From Semisulcospira habei (Eukaryota > Mollusca > Gastropoda > Semisulcospiridae), in NCBI GenBank assembly GCA_036245525.1, contig BTPG01000001.1, forward strand, positions 218,391,299-218,455,298: a stretch of 64,000 nt of DNA, given 5' to 3'. How positions within the stretch are numbered: position 1 is the stretch's first letter; each line of letters begins with the position of its first letter. Positions 9,811-19,921 of this stretch are shown piece after piece. The notes beneath the pieces are model-generated. The model was not told the origin of the DNA and ran no database searches. It worked only from the letters and a program-made list of their open reading frames with translations. A program made the translations under genes and the position numbers.

Positions 9811-10407
9811 TCACACTTGGAGTTTGGCTCTCAAAATGAAATCTGTGGTCTTCTGTAGCGCCTCCACACGCCCGTACAGTTTCTCTTGTAGAGTGGCGGG
9901 CTTCGGCCATATCTCCTCCCCCTGAAGGATGTGCTCTGTGGTCTGCTCTGCTTCTCCACAAGGGCACAGGGGAGATGGCACGAGGTGGAAGCGTCTGTGC
10001 AGGTTGAAATTGAGTCGGTTGTGCCCGGTCCTCAGACGGAAGATGGTCACCTGCACTTGTCTGGACAGCTGATGGTACCTGTCTTGGGGCTGTTGTGGTG
10101 GTCTGTACATAGACTTAATGATGGTCTTCATCTCTGTGAAGCTCACTCCATTTTCATCTTGGTCTTCCTCCGCACCCAATTTTGCCATTCTGTCAGCTTC
10201 TTCATTGCCGTAGATGCCACAGTGTGAAGGGATCCACTGCAGCACCAGTCTGGTGCACTTGATGTTTTGCAGTGCCTCTTGTAGACGTGGCAGTTTGCTT
10301 GCTGTTGCTGCCCCAAGGACAGTCATGGCATCAGTCAGGAAGAATATTTGGGCATCAGGGTCTGCAGTGCCACAAAGGGTGTTTGCGGCCTGGACCAGGG
10401 CTTCCAC
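9811..10407 (-). pseudogene. LINE RNase H C-terminal part and zinc tail
   Basis: RNase H would remove genomic RNA after first-strand synthesis. The frame shows a catalytic aspartate in FFLTDAMTVLGA and the late His/Asp motif WIPSHCGIYGN followed by EEADRMAK. Just upstream, in the same frame, NYRAEVEAL supplies the catalytic glutamate. Near its end LCPCGEAEQTTEHIL is the usual Cys/His cluster of I-like elements, but the final cysteine of the cluster is replaced. A frameshift near 10475 and a stop near 10459 separate it from the N-terminal RNase H segment. It has no start codon of its own; it is part of a longer ORF2. Confidence 0.85.
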
Positions 10408-10408
10408 C

Positions 10409-11068
10409 TCAGCTCTGTAATTTGTGCAGTGAGGGCCTGTTGGTACTGCCTCTGCCTGTCATTTTCCGCTTGGGTACAGCCCCTCCATGATGAACTGCAT
10501 CTGTGGCTGATCCGTCAGTGTATGCCCGTATCCATGCTTCCTGGGGATATTTTTCTTCGAGCATGGCCAGTGTCTGGGCTTTCTTGCTCACAATGCTGTG
10601 CTCATCTTTGGTGGTGATGTGGGGTACCGTGGAAGAGATGGTGATGTTTTCTGGCTTGCTTTCCCAGGGCGGAAAGTCCCCTCCATTCTGAACTGCATCT
10701 GTGGCTGATCCGTCAGTGTTTGCCCGTATCCATGCTTCCTGCGGATACTTTTCTTCGAGCATGGCCAGTGTCTGGGCTTTCTTGCTCACAGTGCTGTGCT
10801 CATCTTTGGTGGTGATGTGGGGTACGGTGGAAGAGATGGTGATGTTTTCTGGCTTGCTTTCCCAGGGCGGAAAGTCGCTAACAGGATTCAGAGCCTCTAC
10901 CTGCGCAGGGAGTTTTGCCTGGAGTTTTCTCTGCAGCGCTCTCGTCTCCTTCACAAAGCTTGACCTTTTCAGTCTCCCTGAGGTTGTTGTTTCATCCATG
11001 GACTGTATCACGGTTTTGCAATCTCTTCTCATGCGCAGGGGTGCCTGTTGTCTCTTCCATCTTTTCAA
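10409..11068 (-). pseudogene. LINE connector and duplicated RNase H start
   Basis: This frame holds the RT-to-RNase H connector and the first RNase H strand. The first catalytic motif appears twice, as NTDGSATDAV and YTDGSATDAV, because a 198-bp segment (66 codons) is tandemly duplicated in frame. The copies are about 97 percent alike by eye. The protein therefore has two partial N-terminal RNase H modules followed by one complete C-terminal module in another frame. Confidence 0.85.
10480..10875. repeat. 198-bp in-frame tandem duplication inside the LINE
   Basis: Unit 1 is about 10480-10677 and unit 2 about 10678-10875. GAACTGCATCTGTGGCTGAT occurs at 10492 and 10690, and CCCAGGGCGGAAAGTC at 10663 and 10861, both exactly 198 bases apart. 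The few differences mark it as recent relative to the frameshifts around it. Confidence 0.95.
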
Positions 11069-11365
11069 TTGGTGTGGATCTCATTGCGCCGGGTGATGAT
11101 ACGCAGTGCCTGGTTCTGAACTCTGTCAATGGTCTGCTGGTGTGACTGGGCTGCCGTCAACCATGCATCGAATACGTACTCAAGGTGTGGTCTCACTGTG
11201 CCTTGCTATACATTTTTGAGGATATTTTCATTGGCTCTACATTGTGTTCCAGCCAGCTTCCTCATGATGTTTAGCTTTCTTCTAGTTTTCGCTTCTGCGT
11301 TCCAGATGTGCGGCTTCCACGTCAGCCTCTTGTCAAGGGTGACTCCCAGGTATGTCTGTTGGTCT

Positions 11366-11689
11366 TCATACCGCAGCGGGGTGTTGCCCAGTGTTATGTT
11401 GCCAGCCTTTGCATTGCTGGAGAGAGAGAGAGAAGAGTGTGGCTGATGATTTTTCTGTGTTGATGGTCACACACCAGTTGTTGGTCCAGTCTGCCAGCCT
11501 GTCCATGTCTAGCTGCATCCTGTATGTAGCGGTTGTTGCATACTCTTCTGTGCACCAGAGTACCAGGTCATCTGCGTACAGGGTCGCATGGACTCCCTTA
11601 GGTAGCTCCGGCACAAGGTCGTTGATGATGAGTATGAACAGGGTCGGTGACAGGACTCCCCCCTGTGGTACCCCCTGACGCAGCAGCAT
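11366..11689 (-). pseudogene. LINE reverse transcriptase, catalytic part
   Basis: The fragment carries the fingers/palm motif GVPQGGVLSPTLFILIINDL and the catalytic box LYADDLVLW with both aspartates intact. It is separated from the upstream RT fragment (11752-12393) by about 60 bases with a frame break. Near 11419-11437 a GA-repeat tract interrupts the coding sequence in the thumb region. Confidence 0.9.
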
Positions 11690-11751
11690 TTATTTTGGCC
11701 ACAGTACCCATCCACTGTCAGGTATGACTTTGGTCCACCGGTACATGTTCT

Positions 11752-12393
11752 CTAGATGCCACTGCGAAGGAGTTTCACAAGGAGACCATCCGTCTGCGCC
11801 TTGTCGAAAACCTTCTGTAGGTCAATGAAGGCCGTTAATGTCACCTTCTGATCTTGAAAGGCATCTTCTGTGACCTGTGCAAGGTGTGTTGTCTGGTCTT
11901 CTGTGCTCTTGTAGCTTCTGAAGCCGGCTTGCTCTGCCACGATAATGCTCTCGGAGTCCAGGTACCACTGCAGGCGCTTGTTGATGTTGCGCTCCATGGT
12001 CTTGCACACGCAACGTGTCAGGCTGATGGGGTGATAACTCAGGGCTTTGGACTTCTTCTTCCCTTTCTTCAAAATTGGGATCATCCTGGCTTCCTTCCAG
12101 CACTGGGGTACCTGTCCTCCTCTCAAGCTGTGGTTAAAGATGTCCAGTAGCTTCATTAAGGCAGTGTTGCCAAGGTGTTGTAACATCTCGTTTGAGATGC
12201 TTTCTGGACCTGGAGATTTTTTCTTCTTCAGCTGTCTAATGGCCATCTTCAGTTCTGGAAGGGTGACGTCCTTCTTCATTGCATCATGGATGTTTACATC
12301 TCTTGTTCTCTCTCTTTCTTCCTGTCTGATTTCTTTCTCAAACATTCGTGGGACAGTGATGTTACTTTCTTTCGCATAGATCTGTGCGAACAT
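11752..12393 (-). pseudogene. LINE reverse transcriptase, N-terminal fingers
   Basis: Motifs in order: KKKSPGPESISNEMLQHLG, WKEARMIPILKKGK, YHPISLTRCVCKTMERNIN (YRPISL in most relatives), EQAGFRSYKSTEDQ, and LTAFIDLQKVFDKAQTDGLL. In the last, relatives usually read FDLEKAFD, and the catalytic aspartate of motif A survives. These are RT motifs 0-A of non-LTR elements. The next fragment continues the domain. Confidence 0.9.
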
Positions 12394-12413
12394 GTTTGCA
12401 GCTTTCCTACCAG

Positions 12414-12764
12414 TCAGTGCTTTCCCTGCTTCTTCTGTTCCCTGGTGCCCTCATCGTTCAATGCCTTGGTCAGTCTCCACAACTTGGTGGTGTCCCTCTC
12501 CATGTTCAGTCTTGCAGTCGTCTCTCTCCAACTTCTTCTTGTGCACTCCAACTTCATCTTCAGATACTGGGCCTTACTGTGTTGTAGCTTGATGTTGTTT
12601 TCTTGGCTGGGGTTGGTTCCAGCCTCTTCTCTGGCCCTAATGAGGTTGTCATGTACTTTCTGAAGATCTGCAGTCCAGTATGTGGTGTAGTTTTTCCGGA
12701 CCCCCTCGAGATATGGTTTCCTTGGCTGCCTTACTGATAATGTCGTTAAAATCTCTGACCACAT
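12414..12764 (-). pseudogene. LINE endonuclease-RT linker
   Basis: A basic, helical segment with TARLNMERDTTKLWRLTKAL, characteristic of the linker between EN and RT in I-like elements. No catalytic motif. The frame overlaps the C-terminal EN fragment in the next frame, so at least one frameshift lies near 12650-12760. Confidence 0.75.
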
Positions 12765-13515
12765 TGTTGATGTTTCTTCCAGACACAGCGAGTTCTTGTG
12801 TTAGCTCATTTTGTTCGGATACTGAACTTTCTGCCTTTCGGTAGTTCCATCTTGGCCGGTGTGGCGAGCTAGCTGCTGTGCTCCCGTTTAGGGAGAGGAG
12901 GACAGGGCGGTGGTCACTTCCTCCTAACTGTGGTCCCACTGTTCTGCTAAGGCGCTTATGGACATCTCCAGTGCAAAGCGCCAGGTCCGGTGTAGTGGTG
13001 GTGTGCCAGCGGCGAGAGTAGACGGTAGTTTGGTCTTCAGGGTCATTGGCAAGTAGCAGGTGGTTTTCATCTTGCCACTCCTCGATGTCTTCTCCTCTTA
13101 TCAAGTGTGTCATATCCCCAACACTGGGACTGGCTGTTGAAGTCACCAGTGGTGAGGAATCCACTGTCCGGGACCTGGATAGTGTCGGGGGACAGCAGCT
13201 TATCATTAGGACAGTAGTAGTTGACCAGGTCGAGGGTGCTGTCACTGGTGGTTACCTTGACCTGGATGTATTCCGCCTCTTCCATGAATATCCTGGTTTC
13301 GCTGGCATTTAGGTTGTTTCTAACTAGGGTCATAACCCCCCCCCCCCCTTTCTTCCTCCCTTGGCGATCACTTCGGAAGACCTGAAATCCTCTCAACTTA
13401 AAGGGTTTCCCTTCTTGCAGGTGTGTCTCTTGTATACAGCAGATGTTTCTGTTGTTTTCATGCAGAAAGTGCTCTAGTTCTGTTATCTTGTTGGTAACCC
13501 CTTCCGCATTTCAGT
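12649..13515 (-). pseudogene. LINE AP-like endonuclease
   Basis: The endonuclease nicks target DNA to prime reverse transcription. Visible motifs: ICCIQETHLQEGKPF (the QET metal-binding motif, near 13440), FLTTGDFNSQSQCWGYD (GDFN, near 13140), and GGSDHRPVLLSLNG (SDH, near 12900). The domain is split into two frames near 13070-13245. At its start a TGA sits where relatives have the Trp of a QWN motif. A C-run (13329-13340) that encodes a poly-Gly stretch is a likely slippage site. Confidence 0.88.
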
Positions 13516-13520
13516 CTTGT

Positions 13521-14300
13521 TTTACTCTGGCTAGTCGCTCTACTTTCCCGTCCCCTGGCTCCTCAAGAAAGTCGGGAAGGTCCTCCAGTCGCTGGGGGTG
13601 GGCTCTAAAGAGGCGCAGAGCCTGGTACTGCACCTACCTGGTGAGACTCCACAGGGCGAGCACCATTTCTGTTGAATCCATCTCCAAGTGTCATATGGCG
13701 TACATGCATGGTACTGCGGTTTGTTAGAGTGCGCTGTGCAGCCCACTACCTCTGTCTTCAGCACTCGGGGTTTTTCTGTCGGGGTTACCTCACCCTTAAC
13801 TCCTGGTCAAAAGGCGATTCCTGGAAGCACAGGATGGTTTGGTTTTTGGAGTGGCCTTCTCCTAGATGGGTTGCCGACCAAGGCTTATGAGTCCAATCAG
13901 GGTTTTCCTCGGAGTTTTCCTTCTCGAATGAGATCTGCCAACCAAGGCTATCGAGCATCCCTGCCCGGATTTGTATAGGGTTTACTCCCCTAGATGTTGC
14001 CTCTCCCAAGGCACCCACAAGGCAGTGGGGCTATTTACCCATAGCTGGGGATCTGGTTCATGGACATCAGGGCATGTCCAACACCGGTGGGCCTGCATGC
14101 CGCATGCTTTGGGGCCAGATCTCCTCCGAATCCTCTATAGTTCAGCCCGAGTCCGTAAGGAGCTCGGTTACCGTGAGTCGCCGCGGGGAGACACTACATG
14201 AGGCTTGTTGTTGGAGAGGCTGTGTACTGGCAGAGAGATATTGATATACTCTGCACCCCTTTTCGCAGACCTGCTAGCGGTGGGAGCTGAAAGCGAGAGC
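13521..14300 (-). mobile_element. probable 5-prime region of the I-like LINE
   Basis: Upstream of the endonuclease no ORF1 could be recognised. At 13857-13876 it contains CTTCTCCTAGATGGGTTGCC, which recurs at 36641-36660 upstream of the other minus-strand LINE. A diverged second version lies near 13918-13950. Continuity with the LINE is inferred from position and orientation. The upstream limit is unclear. Confidence 0.4.
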
Positions 14301-15138
14301 GACAAACACAGACGCTACACTACCACACTAGACGCATCACAACAACCATTTGACCCACGTTAGTTATTCATGAGATAAATTCATCATCTCAGAACCTTCC
14401 TCCCTCCTCCCCACCATACCCCCAGCCCCTCCCCCCTACCGCTTCTAGTCCTTTCCCGCCCTCTCCCACCACTCTCCCCACCCATCATTCAGCAGAGAGG
14501 CTTGATAAATGTATCATCAGGTAAGTGGGCTAGGTTTCCGATGTCACCTGTGGTCAGTGAAGCATGCCACATACTGGACGTCGTTTATCTGTTGTAAATC
14601 CAGGTGTGACGCTACCCATCCGTATCTGCCCTGTCACTCAGCCTTGTCCCCACATTCCGGCAGGGTGGAGAGAGGGGGGGGGGGTCACTTGGTGCGTTAT
14701 GGCGTGTGAGCAATGGAGCGTGTCCATGGCGTTTACAGAAGTGTATGTTTCTATGGTATACACATATAGCTTTCAGGCTTCACAGACAACTAAATGTTGA
14801 TACCACAGGAAACAGAGATGGCTAAATGATATAAAATGGCTAAATGATATAAAATTGCAGGAAAGACAAACTGCAGTCTGCTTGGCTGCGTTCAGACTTA
14901 TCTGACTCGTTCGTAATGGAACCAGACAATAACACAACTAACATTTCCTATCCATCCTTAACCCCTTAGCTACCGGAGGACGCAGATTGTTTCTAACATC
15001 ATTTTAAATTCAAAGTCAGAAGGAACTTGGATACAAAGTGATTTCCGCCAGAGGCAACCGCGGGGGACTAAACATCAAGAAAATGTTTGGAAAGAGGCAG
15101 GGGGATGTCGCCACTGTTAGTTTCTTTTATAATATTTG
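14301..15138. other. unannotated spacer
   Basis: C-rich (14395-14480) and G-rich (14670-14685) tracts are visible, and a 20-bp tandem duplication of TGGCTAAATGATATAAAA (14818-14855). No gene is recognised. Confidence 0.45.
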
Positions 15139-15190
15139 TTAACCCTTTGGCTATCGGTATCGACTGTCGTCGCGATGATTCCTGCCAAAA
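15139..15190. mobile_element. family C MITE, left half
   Basis: TTAACCCTTTGGCTATCGGT at 15139 starts a family C arm that continues to ATGATTCCTGCC. The complementary arm is absent. Confidence 0.55.
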
Positions 15191-15260
15191 ATCCGAATCT
15201 GAGAATGTAGAACTTTTGATATTGTGAAACTGTTGATCAGTCATGAAAAACGTACATTAG

Positions 15261-15325
15261 TGTGCTGGCGTATGATTTTGCACATGACCTCTCCATTCCG
15301 AAAGGCCCGAAATCACAAAGCCCGG
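15261..15325. mobile_element. family A hairpin, decayed
   Basis: GTGCTGGCGTATGATTTTGC on the left and AAAGGCCCGAAATCACA on the right keep the A layout with many mismatches. Confidence 0.45.
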
Positions 15326-15536
15326 ATCCCACGTTTCAGGATGCACGTAGTTTCTATAGCACTTGTTTAACGTAATTCCAGAGATACGACGCATAATTAT
15401 TTCAAACGCCCTGTAGCCTGAAGCAAAATTAACGTTTTCTGTCAAAATAAAATAATGTGTTGTTTCCTGCAAAGAAAAGAAACGGTGATGCTTCACACTG
15501 AGCTATTTCCTGAGCTGCGAAGAGGGGTAAACCTTA

Positions 15537-15602
15537 CAAGAGACATAGATTTTCATGAACCCTCGCAGATGCGGGGGCTCATGAAAATCTATGCCTCTTG
15601 CT
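15537..15602. mobile_element. family E hairpin MITE
   Basis: ACATAGATTTTCATGAACCC pairs with GGGGGCTCATGAAAATCTAT; centre CGCAGATGCG. Confidence 0.75.
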
Positions 15603-15828
15603 GTTGTGAGACTGTGTGCTTCTTGCTACCTCAGTTTCAATTTAGCGAGCTGTACTTATTTGTTTCTCCGTGGGACGTGGCATGACGGCATTCAAGCTAG
15701 GATATTACAAATTAATAGGGATGAGCCACGGGAGTGATACACTTACACGCCTGGGTGAGGACACGCCTGACTGCCTACATACCATAACGCTTACCACACA
15801 CGCTGAAGATATGTTGGGGTTGGTGATG

Positions 15829-15830
<2 letters not shown>

Positions 15831-15867
<37 letters not shown>
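15831..15867. repeat. poly-T tract
   Basis: 37 consecutive T. It could be the A-tail of a minus-strand retroposon, but no body is recognisable to its right. Confidence 0.9.
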
Positions 15868-15962
15868 CTATCCGGATAAAATATCGCGCTAAAGTTTGGA
15901 TATGATTTGGTAGTTTTTAATATTTCCTTATCTCATTCCGCCCCGACACACAGCAAAACATG

Positions 15963-16058
15963 GATCGAGCATGATAGTTCAAGGGTGGTGCCAGAATAGC
16001 TTGGCGCCCATAAGCGCCAAGCTATTCTGGCACCACCCTTGAACTATCATGCTCGATC
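15963..16058. mobile_element. family B hairpin MITE, second subfamily
   Basis: 96-bp near-perfect palindrome from GATCGAGCATGATAGTTC to its complement. The arm has GGGTGGTGCCAGAATAGC, which differs from the 3.4-kb copy at fixed positions (TGGTG for TAGTG, GAATAGC for GATTAGC). The centre is GGCGCCCATAAGCGCC. Confidence 0.8.
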
Positions 16059-16188
16059 TGTCTCTAGAATTGTAATACAGTCCTTCCTTCAGAGTGCAAC
16101 TTCAAAATTAGGAGATTTCGGTCCTGAGGTAGAATGTGTTAAATGAACACACGGACAGAAATGTCATGTTTGTTAGATATTCAGTATG

Positions 16189-16775
16189 TTCAACTCCTTC
16201 ACTGCCGAGAAAAAGTGAGCACGATCCATGAGGATCTATGTCTCTTGCTGAGACCAGTGAGGACGATCCATGAGGATCTATGTGTCTTGCTGAGACCAGT
16301 GAGGACGATCCATGAGGATCTATGTGTCTTGCTGAGACCAGTGAGGACGATCCATGAGGATCTATGTCTCTTGCTGAGACCAGTGAGGACGATCCATGAG
16401 GATCTATGTCTCTTGCTGAGACCAGTGAGGACGATCCATGAGGATCTATGTGTCTTGCTGAGACCAGTGAGGACGATCCATGAGGATCTATGTCTCTTGC
16501 TGAGACCAGTGAGGACGATCCATGAGGATCTATGTGTCTTGCTGAGACCAGTGAGGACGATCCATGAGGATCTATGTGTCTTGCTGAGACCAGTGAGGAC
16601 GATCCATGAGGATCTATGTCTCTTGCTGAGACCAGTGAGGACGATCCATGAGGATCTATGTCTCTTGCTGAGACCAGTGTGTTTCCATATTTCTTGGACG
16701 GTTGTGGCTTTTGTTCGTCAAATGAACAAAAATTTCAGAAACAAAATATGCGTCCAGTGGCAGGGAAAGAGTTAA
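16189..16775. mobile_element. family E MITE carrying a satellite array
   Basis: The left terminal part (CTCCTTCACTGCCGAGAAAA) and right terminal part (TTTCTTGGACGGTTGTGGCT, then TGCGTCCAGTGGCAGGGA and TTAA at 16772-16775) are those of a complete family E element. The hairpin core between them is replaced by eleven 42-bp units. The host MITE is thus about 590 bp instead of about 190. Confidence 0.8.
16221..16680. repeat. 42-bp tandem array, 11 units
   Basis: Units start at 16221 and every 42 bases after that. Each is ACGATCCATGAGGATCTATG followed by a TCTCTTGCTG or TGTCTTGCTG block and AGACCAGTGAGG. The middle part is the right arm of family E. Units differ mainly by C or G at one site, in the order C,G,G,C,C,G,C,G,G,C,C, so units 7-11 repeat units 1-5. 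Because 42 is divisible by 3 it keeps an artificial 14-residue repeat frame open. Confidence 0.95.
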
Positions 16776-16796
16776 CCCAACAGGAGACAGAAGGAA

Positions 16797-16846
16797 CATG
16801 CTAGTTCAAAGGTGGTGCCAGAATTGGACAACCCTTGAACTATCCC
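16797..16846. mobile_element. family B MITE, internally deleted
   Basis: CTAGTTCAAAGGTGGTGCCA is joined through GAATTGG to ACAACCCTTGAACTA. The GGCGCC tip is gone. A TTAACCC lies just upstream at 16772. Confidence 0.6.
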
Positions 16847-16914
16847 AATAGATCCCAAAATGTCAAACGGAAGGCCTCCCCCGTCTCTGCTTCTTCTCTT
16901 TTTCACCCCGCTAT

Positions 16915-17500
16915 GTGACACCCACTATCCTGAACACAAATACTGATGCTCCTCAAGGAACGATACTTTCTCCATTTCTTTTCTCCCTGTATACAGCAGA
17001 TGGCAGGAACAGCAACGAGACATGCCCCATCGCTAAATTTGCAAATGACATAGCTATGGTCGACAAAATCACGAACAAGGACGACATTCAGTACAGGGCA
17101 GAAATCGACAGATTTGTTGACTGGTGTGATGACAACTACTCGCAGCTTCATGCTGGAAAAACAAAAAGAAATGGTGATAGACTTTGGCCGCAATAATGGT
17201 GTCCCCGATTCTCTACGAGTCAAAAGAGTCGAGATGGAAAGAGCTGATTCGTACAGGTATCTGGGAGTCATTATTGACAAGAAATTGAACTGGCAGAAAA
17301 ATTCAAATGTCATTCTCAAAAAAAGTCCAGCCACAAATGTACTCGTTAAGGAAGTTAAGGTCATTTAATGAAAGTCCTACCATTTTACGGATGTTTTATT
17401 GTAGCACTGTCAGTAGCGTGCTTACATTTGGAGCAAGCTGCTGGGGAAGGAGCATTACAGCACAAGACAAGGGGAGGGTGGACAAAATCATCAGTAAGGC
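16915..17500 (+). pseudogene. CR1/Rex1-like LINE reverse transcriptase fragment
   Basis: 5-prime-truncated RT with DAPQGTILSPFLFSLYTAD (motif B region), KFANDIAMVDKI (catalytic box), VDWCDDNYSQLHAGKTK, a frameshift near 17160, DSYRYLGVIIDKKLNWQKN, another shift near 17310, and SVLTFGASCWGRSITAQDKG. The catalytic FADD is changed to FAND, so the polymerase is inactive besides being frameshifted. The phrase set resembles fish Rex1/CR1 group elements; clade by memory of motifs only. Confidence 0.8.
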
Positions 17501-17573
17501 AGAGGGAGTGACGGGCAGGGACGAGGAACATTACGCCAGACCACAGAGCTTAAGGCTTTCTCACAAGGAGACA

Positions 17574-18150
17574 CGAAACGGAACATTTCGTCGAAATGAG
17601 CGCATTTCAGACATTTTCCCAAAATTTCACCGTTTCACGAAATGCGAAACGGCACATTTCAAGCAATAGAACCTGTCCCTATTCCCGAAACATTTCGCTG
17701 AAACATTTCTACCCGCTGCCCAATCAGTGTCGTTCGCTCAGTCACGTGTTAATCTGACGTCATCAAAACACTCAAGATGGCGGGTAAAGCGATGGCGTGG
17801 AGTCAGGTTTATTCACCGCGTGATGTGACGCACGATTCTGTAAGATTTAAGCGGGAGGATCATTTTCGAAACGGAATCTGTAAAGAATCATCACTAAAGT
17901 ACCATCAAAATGTGATTTTAGGTCAGTTTTCTGAACCCCACTTTCCTCGGCTTTCGCTGCGAAGCCTACAAGATGGCGGCTGTCGCTTCGAGACGGCGGC
18001 AGCCTCGATTCACTTGAACCATCCCTGTTTACGCATAAAAAAGCTCTTAAGTTTATTCGATATGATCGGGAATTCACTTGTATTGTGTAAGCAAAGGCTC
18101 ACATGTCTTATATGTTTAATTTTTAAGCGTCAGTAGTCAGAAATATGACC
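17574..18150. mobile_element. possible insertion within LINE remnants, CATTTC-rich left edge
   Basis: From 17574 to 17720 GAAAC, CATTTC and CGAAATG words recur in both orientations. Next comes GGAATAGGGACAGG on the complement, and an ATG with 119 following codons at 17777-18136 that matches nothing recognised. The stretch separates RT coding from a LINE-type Cys/His tail. An inserted DNA transposon is one reading; a chance junction of two LINE pieces is another. Confidence 0.35.
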
Positions 18151-18164
18151 CGATATCCACCGAT

Positions 18165-18660
18165 ACAACCGGCAGAGCACGTGTCTGTCGCGCGTGTGGA
18201 GTAGTAGAGGACGAAATTCACATGCTAGACGATTGTAGCTCATATCATCAGCTCAAAACTCAGCTAGCTTCAAGTACAGACTGCCATAAGCCAATCCAAC
18301 TACTAGTCAGGGAGGATGCACAATGCACTCTAGTAAGTTTGTATTTGACTGCTTCTCCTTATGGTAGAGAAACGTAACGGCCATACAGCATTGACCATAT
18401 CTCTCTTCTTTTTCACCACGCAAAAATCAGCGGCGGTCACAGGAATAATATGGACGGGACTCCACGAACACAGACTCCGAGCGATGAACACCAATGAACT
18501 GACTTACTGCCGACAGAAAAGTGCAAAATTCCGTGTGGACTAATAGAGCTTAAAGAATGATATAAAGTATTATACATGATAGTTAAGTCCGATCCCTCTG
18601 TGTTCTTTGGCCCCCATGGGCCCCTCGACAATAAACGTTGTTCTGTTCTGTTCTGTTTCT
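18165..18660 (+). mobile_element. LINE 3-prime fragment with TTCTG tail
   Basis: The first part encodes RVCGVVEDEIHMLDDCSSYH, a Cys-Cys-His-Cys cluster common at the C-end of LINE proteins. The untranslated end carries an AATAAA signal (18630-18635) and closes with a short TTCTG pentanucleotide repeat (18639-18657). CR1-group elements often end in such short repeats instead of poly-A. It may be the 3-prime end of the RT fragment to the left or a separate insertion. Confidence 0.65.
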
Positions 18661-18784
18661 CCCCTGTACCAATTGAAATGAATTTTCACCGCAGTTTCTG
18701 CGTGTGCGGAGAAGGCAGTTCGATGCAATGAAAATGTTTCGTTTCTTGTGTACTTCGTTTCTCCGGCCGTGTAGAGAAGCCTTT

Positions 18785-18990
18785 ACGAACGGCGGGAATC
18801 GCCGTGTGTCCGTCTTTATTTATGTGTGCAAGTGTATGTGGATCATAGGGTAGGTTAGAGTAGAAGGAGATGGATTCCTGTCGCTACATGAGCCCACAGA
18901 GCGTACTAATGGCGCGAAGCGCCGTGTGTCCGTCTTTATTTGAGTGTGTTGATCAGAGGTTGGCTTAGAGAGGAAATGGATCAGCATTAT
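18785..18990. repeat. imperfect 119-bp tandem duplication
   Basis: CGCCGTGTGTCCGTCTTTAT occurs at about 18801 and 18920. Both copies continue into related GGTTRG and GGAAATGGAT-like bases. Confidence 0.7.
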
Positions 18991-19149
18991 AAGCCTATAA
19001 ATATGAACAACTCTGAATGTTCCTAAGTGATAAACACATCTGACTCCAAACAATACCTTAGACTTTGGGATGAAATCCTCAGCTTGTTAAGTCCTGAAAT
19101 GGTAAGTAGTCTTTCAGTGAAGTACTTCCAAATTTCGGAATGTCGACGT

Positions 19150-19254
19150 TACGCCCTAGCCTACCAATGCGCACAAGGTCATCGGGCCGACTTCAGTCGC
19201 CAACGTCGGCCGACGTCGGCACGAGGACCTTGTGCGCATTGGGGTGTTAGTGCG
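19150..19254. mobile_element. family H foldback, copy 2
   Basis: CCAATGCGCACAAGGTC and its complement GACCTTGTGCGCATTGG flank a CG-rich loop containing GGGCCGACTTC and TCGGCCGACGTCGG. Outer arms pair CGCCCTAGCCTA with GGGTGTTAGTGCG loosely. Confidence 0.7.
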
Positions 19255-19552
19255 AACGGTTTTTTCCAATCCTACATTTCAATCGGGACAAATGATACGA
19301 CAATATGAAACCCGCTATAGTAGACACCACACAAAATGAACACGTGTGCAAACTTTTTTAGGATTAGTGTAATTTCCGACAACACGACCGTAATTGCCCT
19401 GAACAAAAGAATAGGTTGTGTTTCATGGCTGACAATCATTTGACACTCGCGCAGTCGTCTCTCCTTTCATTTGAAAGACATGACACGAAGTTTTAGCCTC
19501 TGGTTTAATTCCGACGACCTACTTGATTTGAAGGTGTGAAGATCTCTGATTT

Positions 19553-19613
19553 CAAGAGTTATAGATTCTCATGAGCCCCTGCATGGGCTCATGAGAATCT
19601 GTGCCTCTTACAG
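19553..19613. mobile_element. family E hairpin MITE, short loop
   Basis: ATAGATTCTCATGAGCCC and its complement GGGCTCATGAGAATCTGTG are separated only by CTGCAT, so the centre is shorter than usual. A decayed second piece lies at 19826-19876. Confidence 0.7.
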
Positions 19614-19921
19614 ATAAAGCTTTTGTATAGATTTGTCAACGGGATTGACTAACGAGTTTTCTCTCAACATCGACAGAGGGCGCGCACATACAGCCGTCAG
19701 CAGACGACAGGCCCTGTCACGCACAAAACAATGGTTATGAAAAAAACTCCCCGATAATTCCTAATTTTTTAAAGAATCAAGAATGGGTGTAAATGTATCT
19801 CGTGTGCCGGCCGTCACACTGCATGCACATGAGCCTAAGTGGATGGCGGCACTCATGACAGTCTATGCCCTTTCGCAACCGAAAGAAGATAGAAGGTGAT
19901 AGGCTATAGTCCAAAAGCTAA

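Larger units (their letters stand above)
9782..13520 (-). mobile_element. I-clade-like LINE with RNase H, decayed
   Basis: A non-LTR retrotransposon reads right to left: apurinic-type endonuclease (about 13515-12870), a linker, reverse transcriptase (about 12393-11366), connecting region, then RNase H (about 10700-9811) and a Cys-rich tail. RNase H downstream of RT is a hallmark of the I group. The 3-prime end is marked by about five GAA repeats (plus-strand TTC, 9787-9801) right after the coding region, as in I/Nimb-type elements. Frames are broken by several shifts and stops, so it is not autonomous. Clade assignment is by motif reading only. Confidence 0.85.

Noticed and set aside
15831..15867. 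Poly-T as the tail of a processed pseudogene or SINE on the minus strand
   Set aside because: No coding remnant or Pol III head was found to the right within 100 bases, where a family B hairpin begins.
16221..16680. CRISPR-like array
   Set aside because: Units are directly contiguous without variable spacers, and the host is an animal genome; this is a tandem satellite.
16143..16775. 210-residue frame with eleven copies of a 14-residue repeat
   Set aside because: The repeat unit is 42 bp of MITE arm, and its divisibility by three keeps the frame open. There is no signal peptide, domain or codon bias to suggest a protein.
17777..18136. 119-residue ATG frame after a CpG-containing AAGATGGCGG context
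   Set aside because: The start context looks attractive, but no domain is recognisable and the segment sits between LINE remnants. Kept only as part of a possible insertion.
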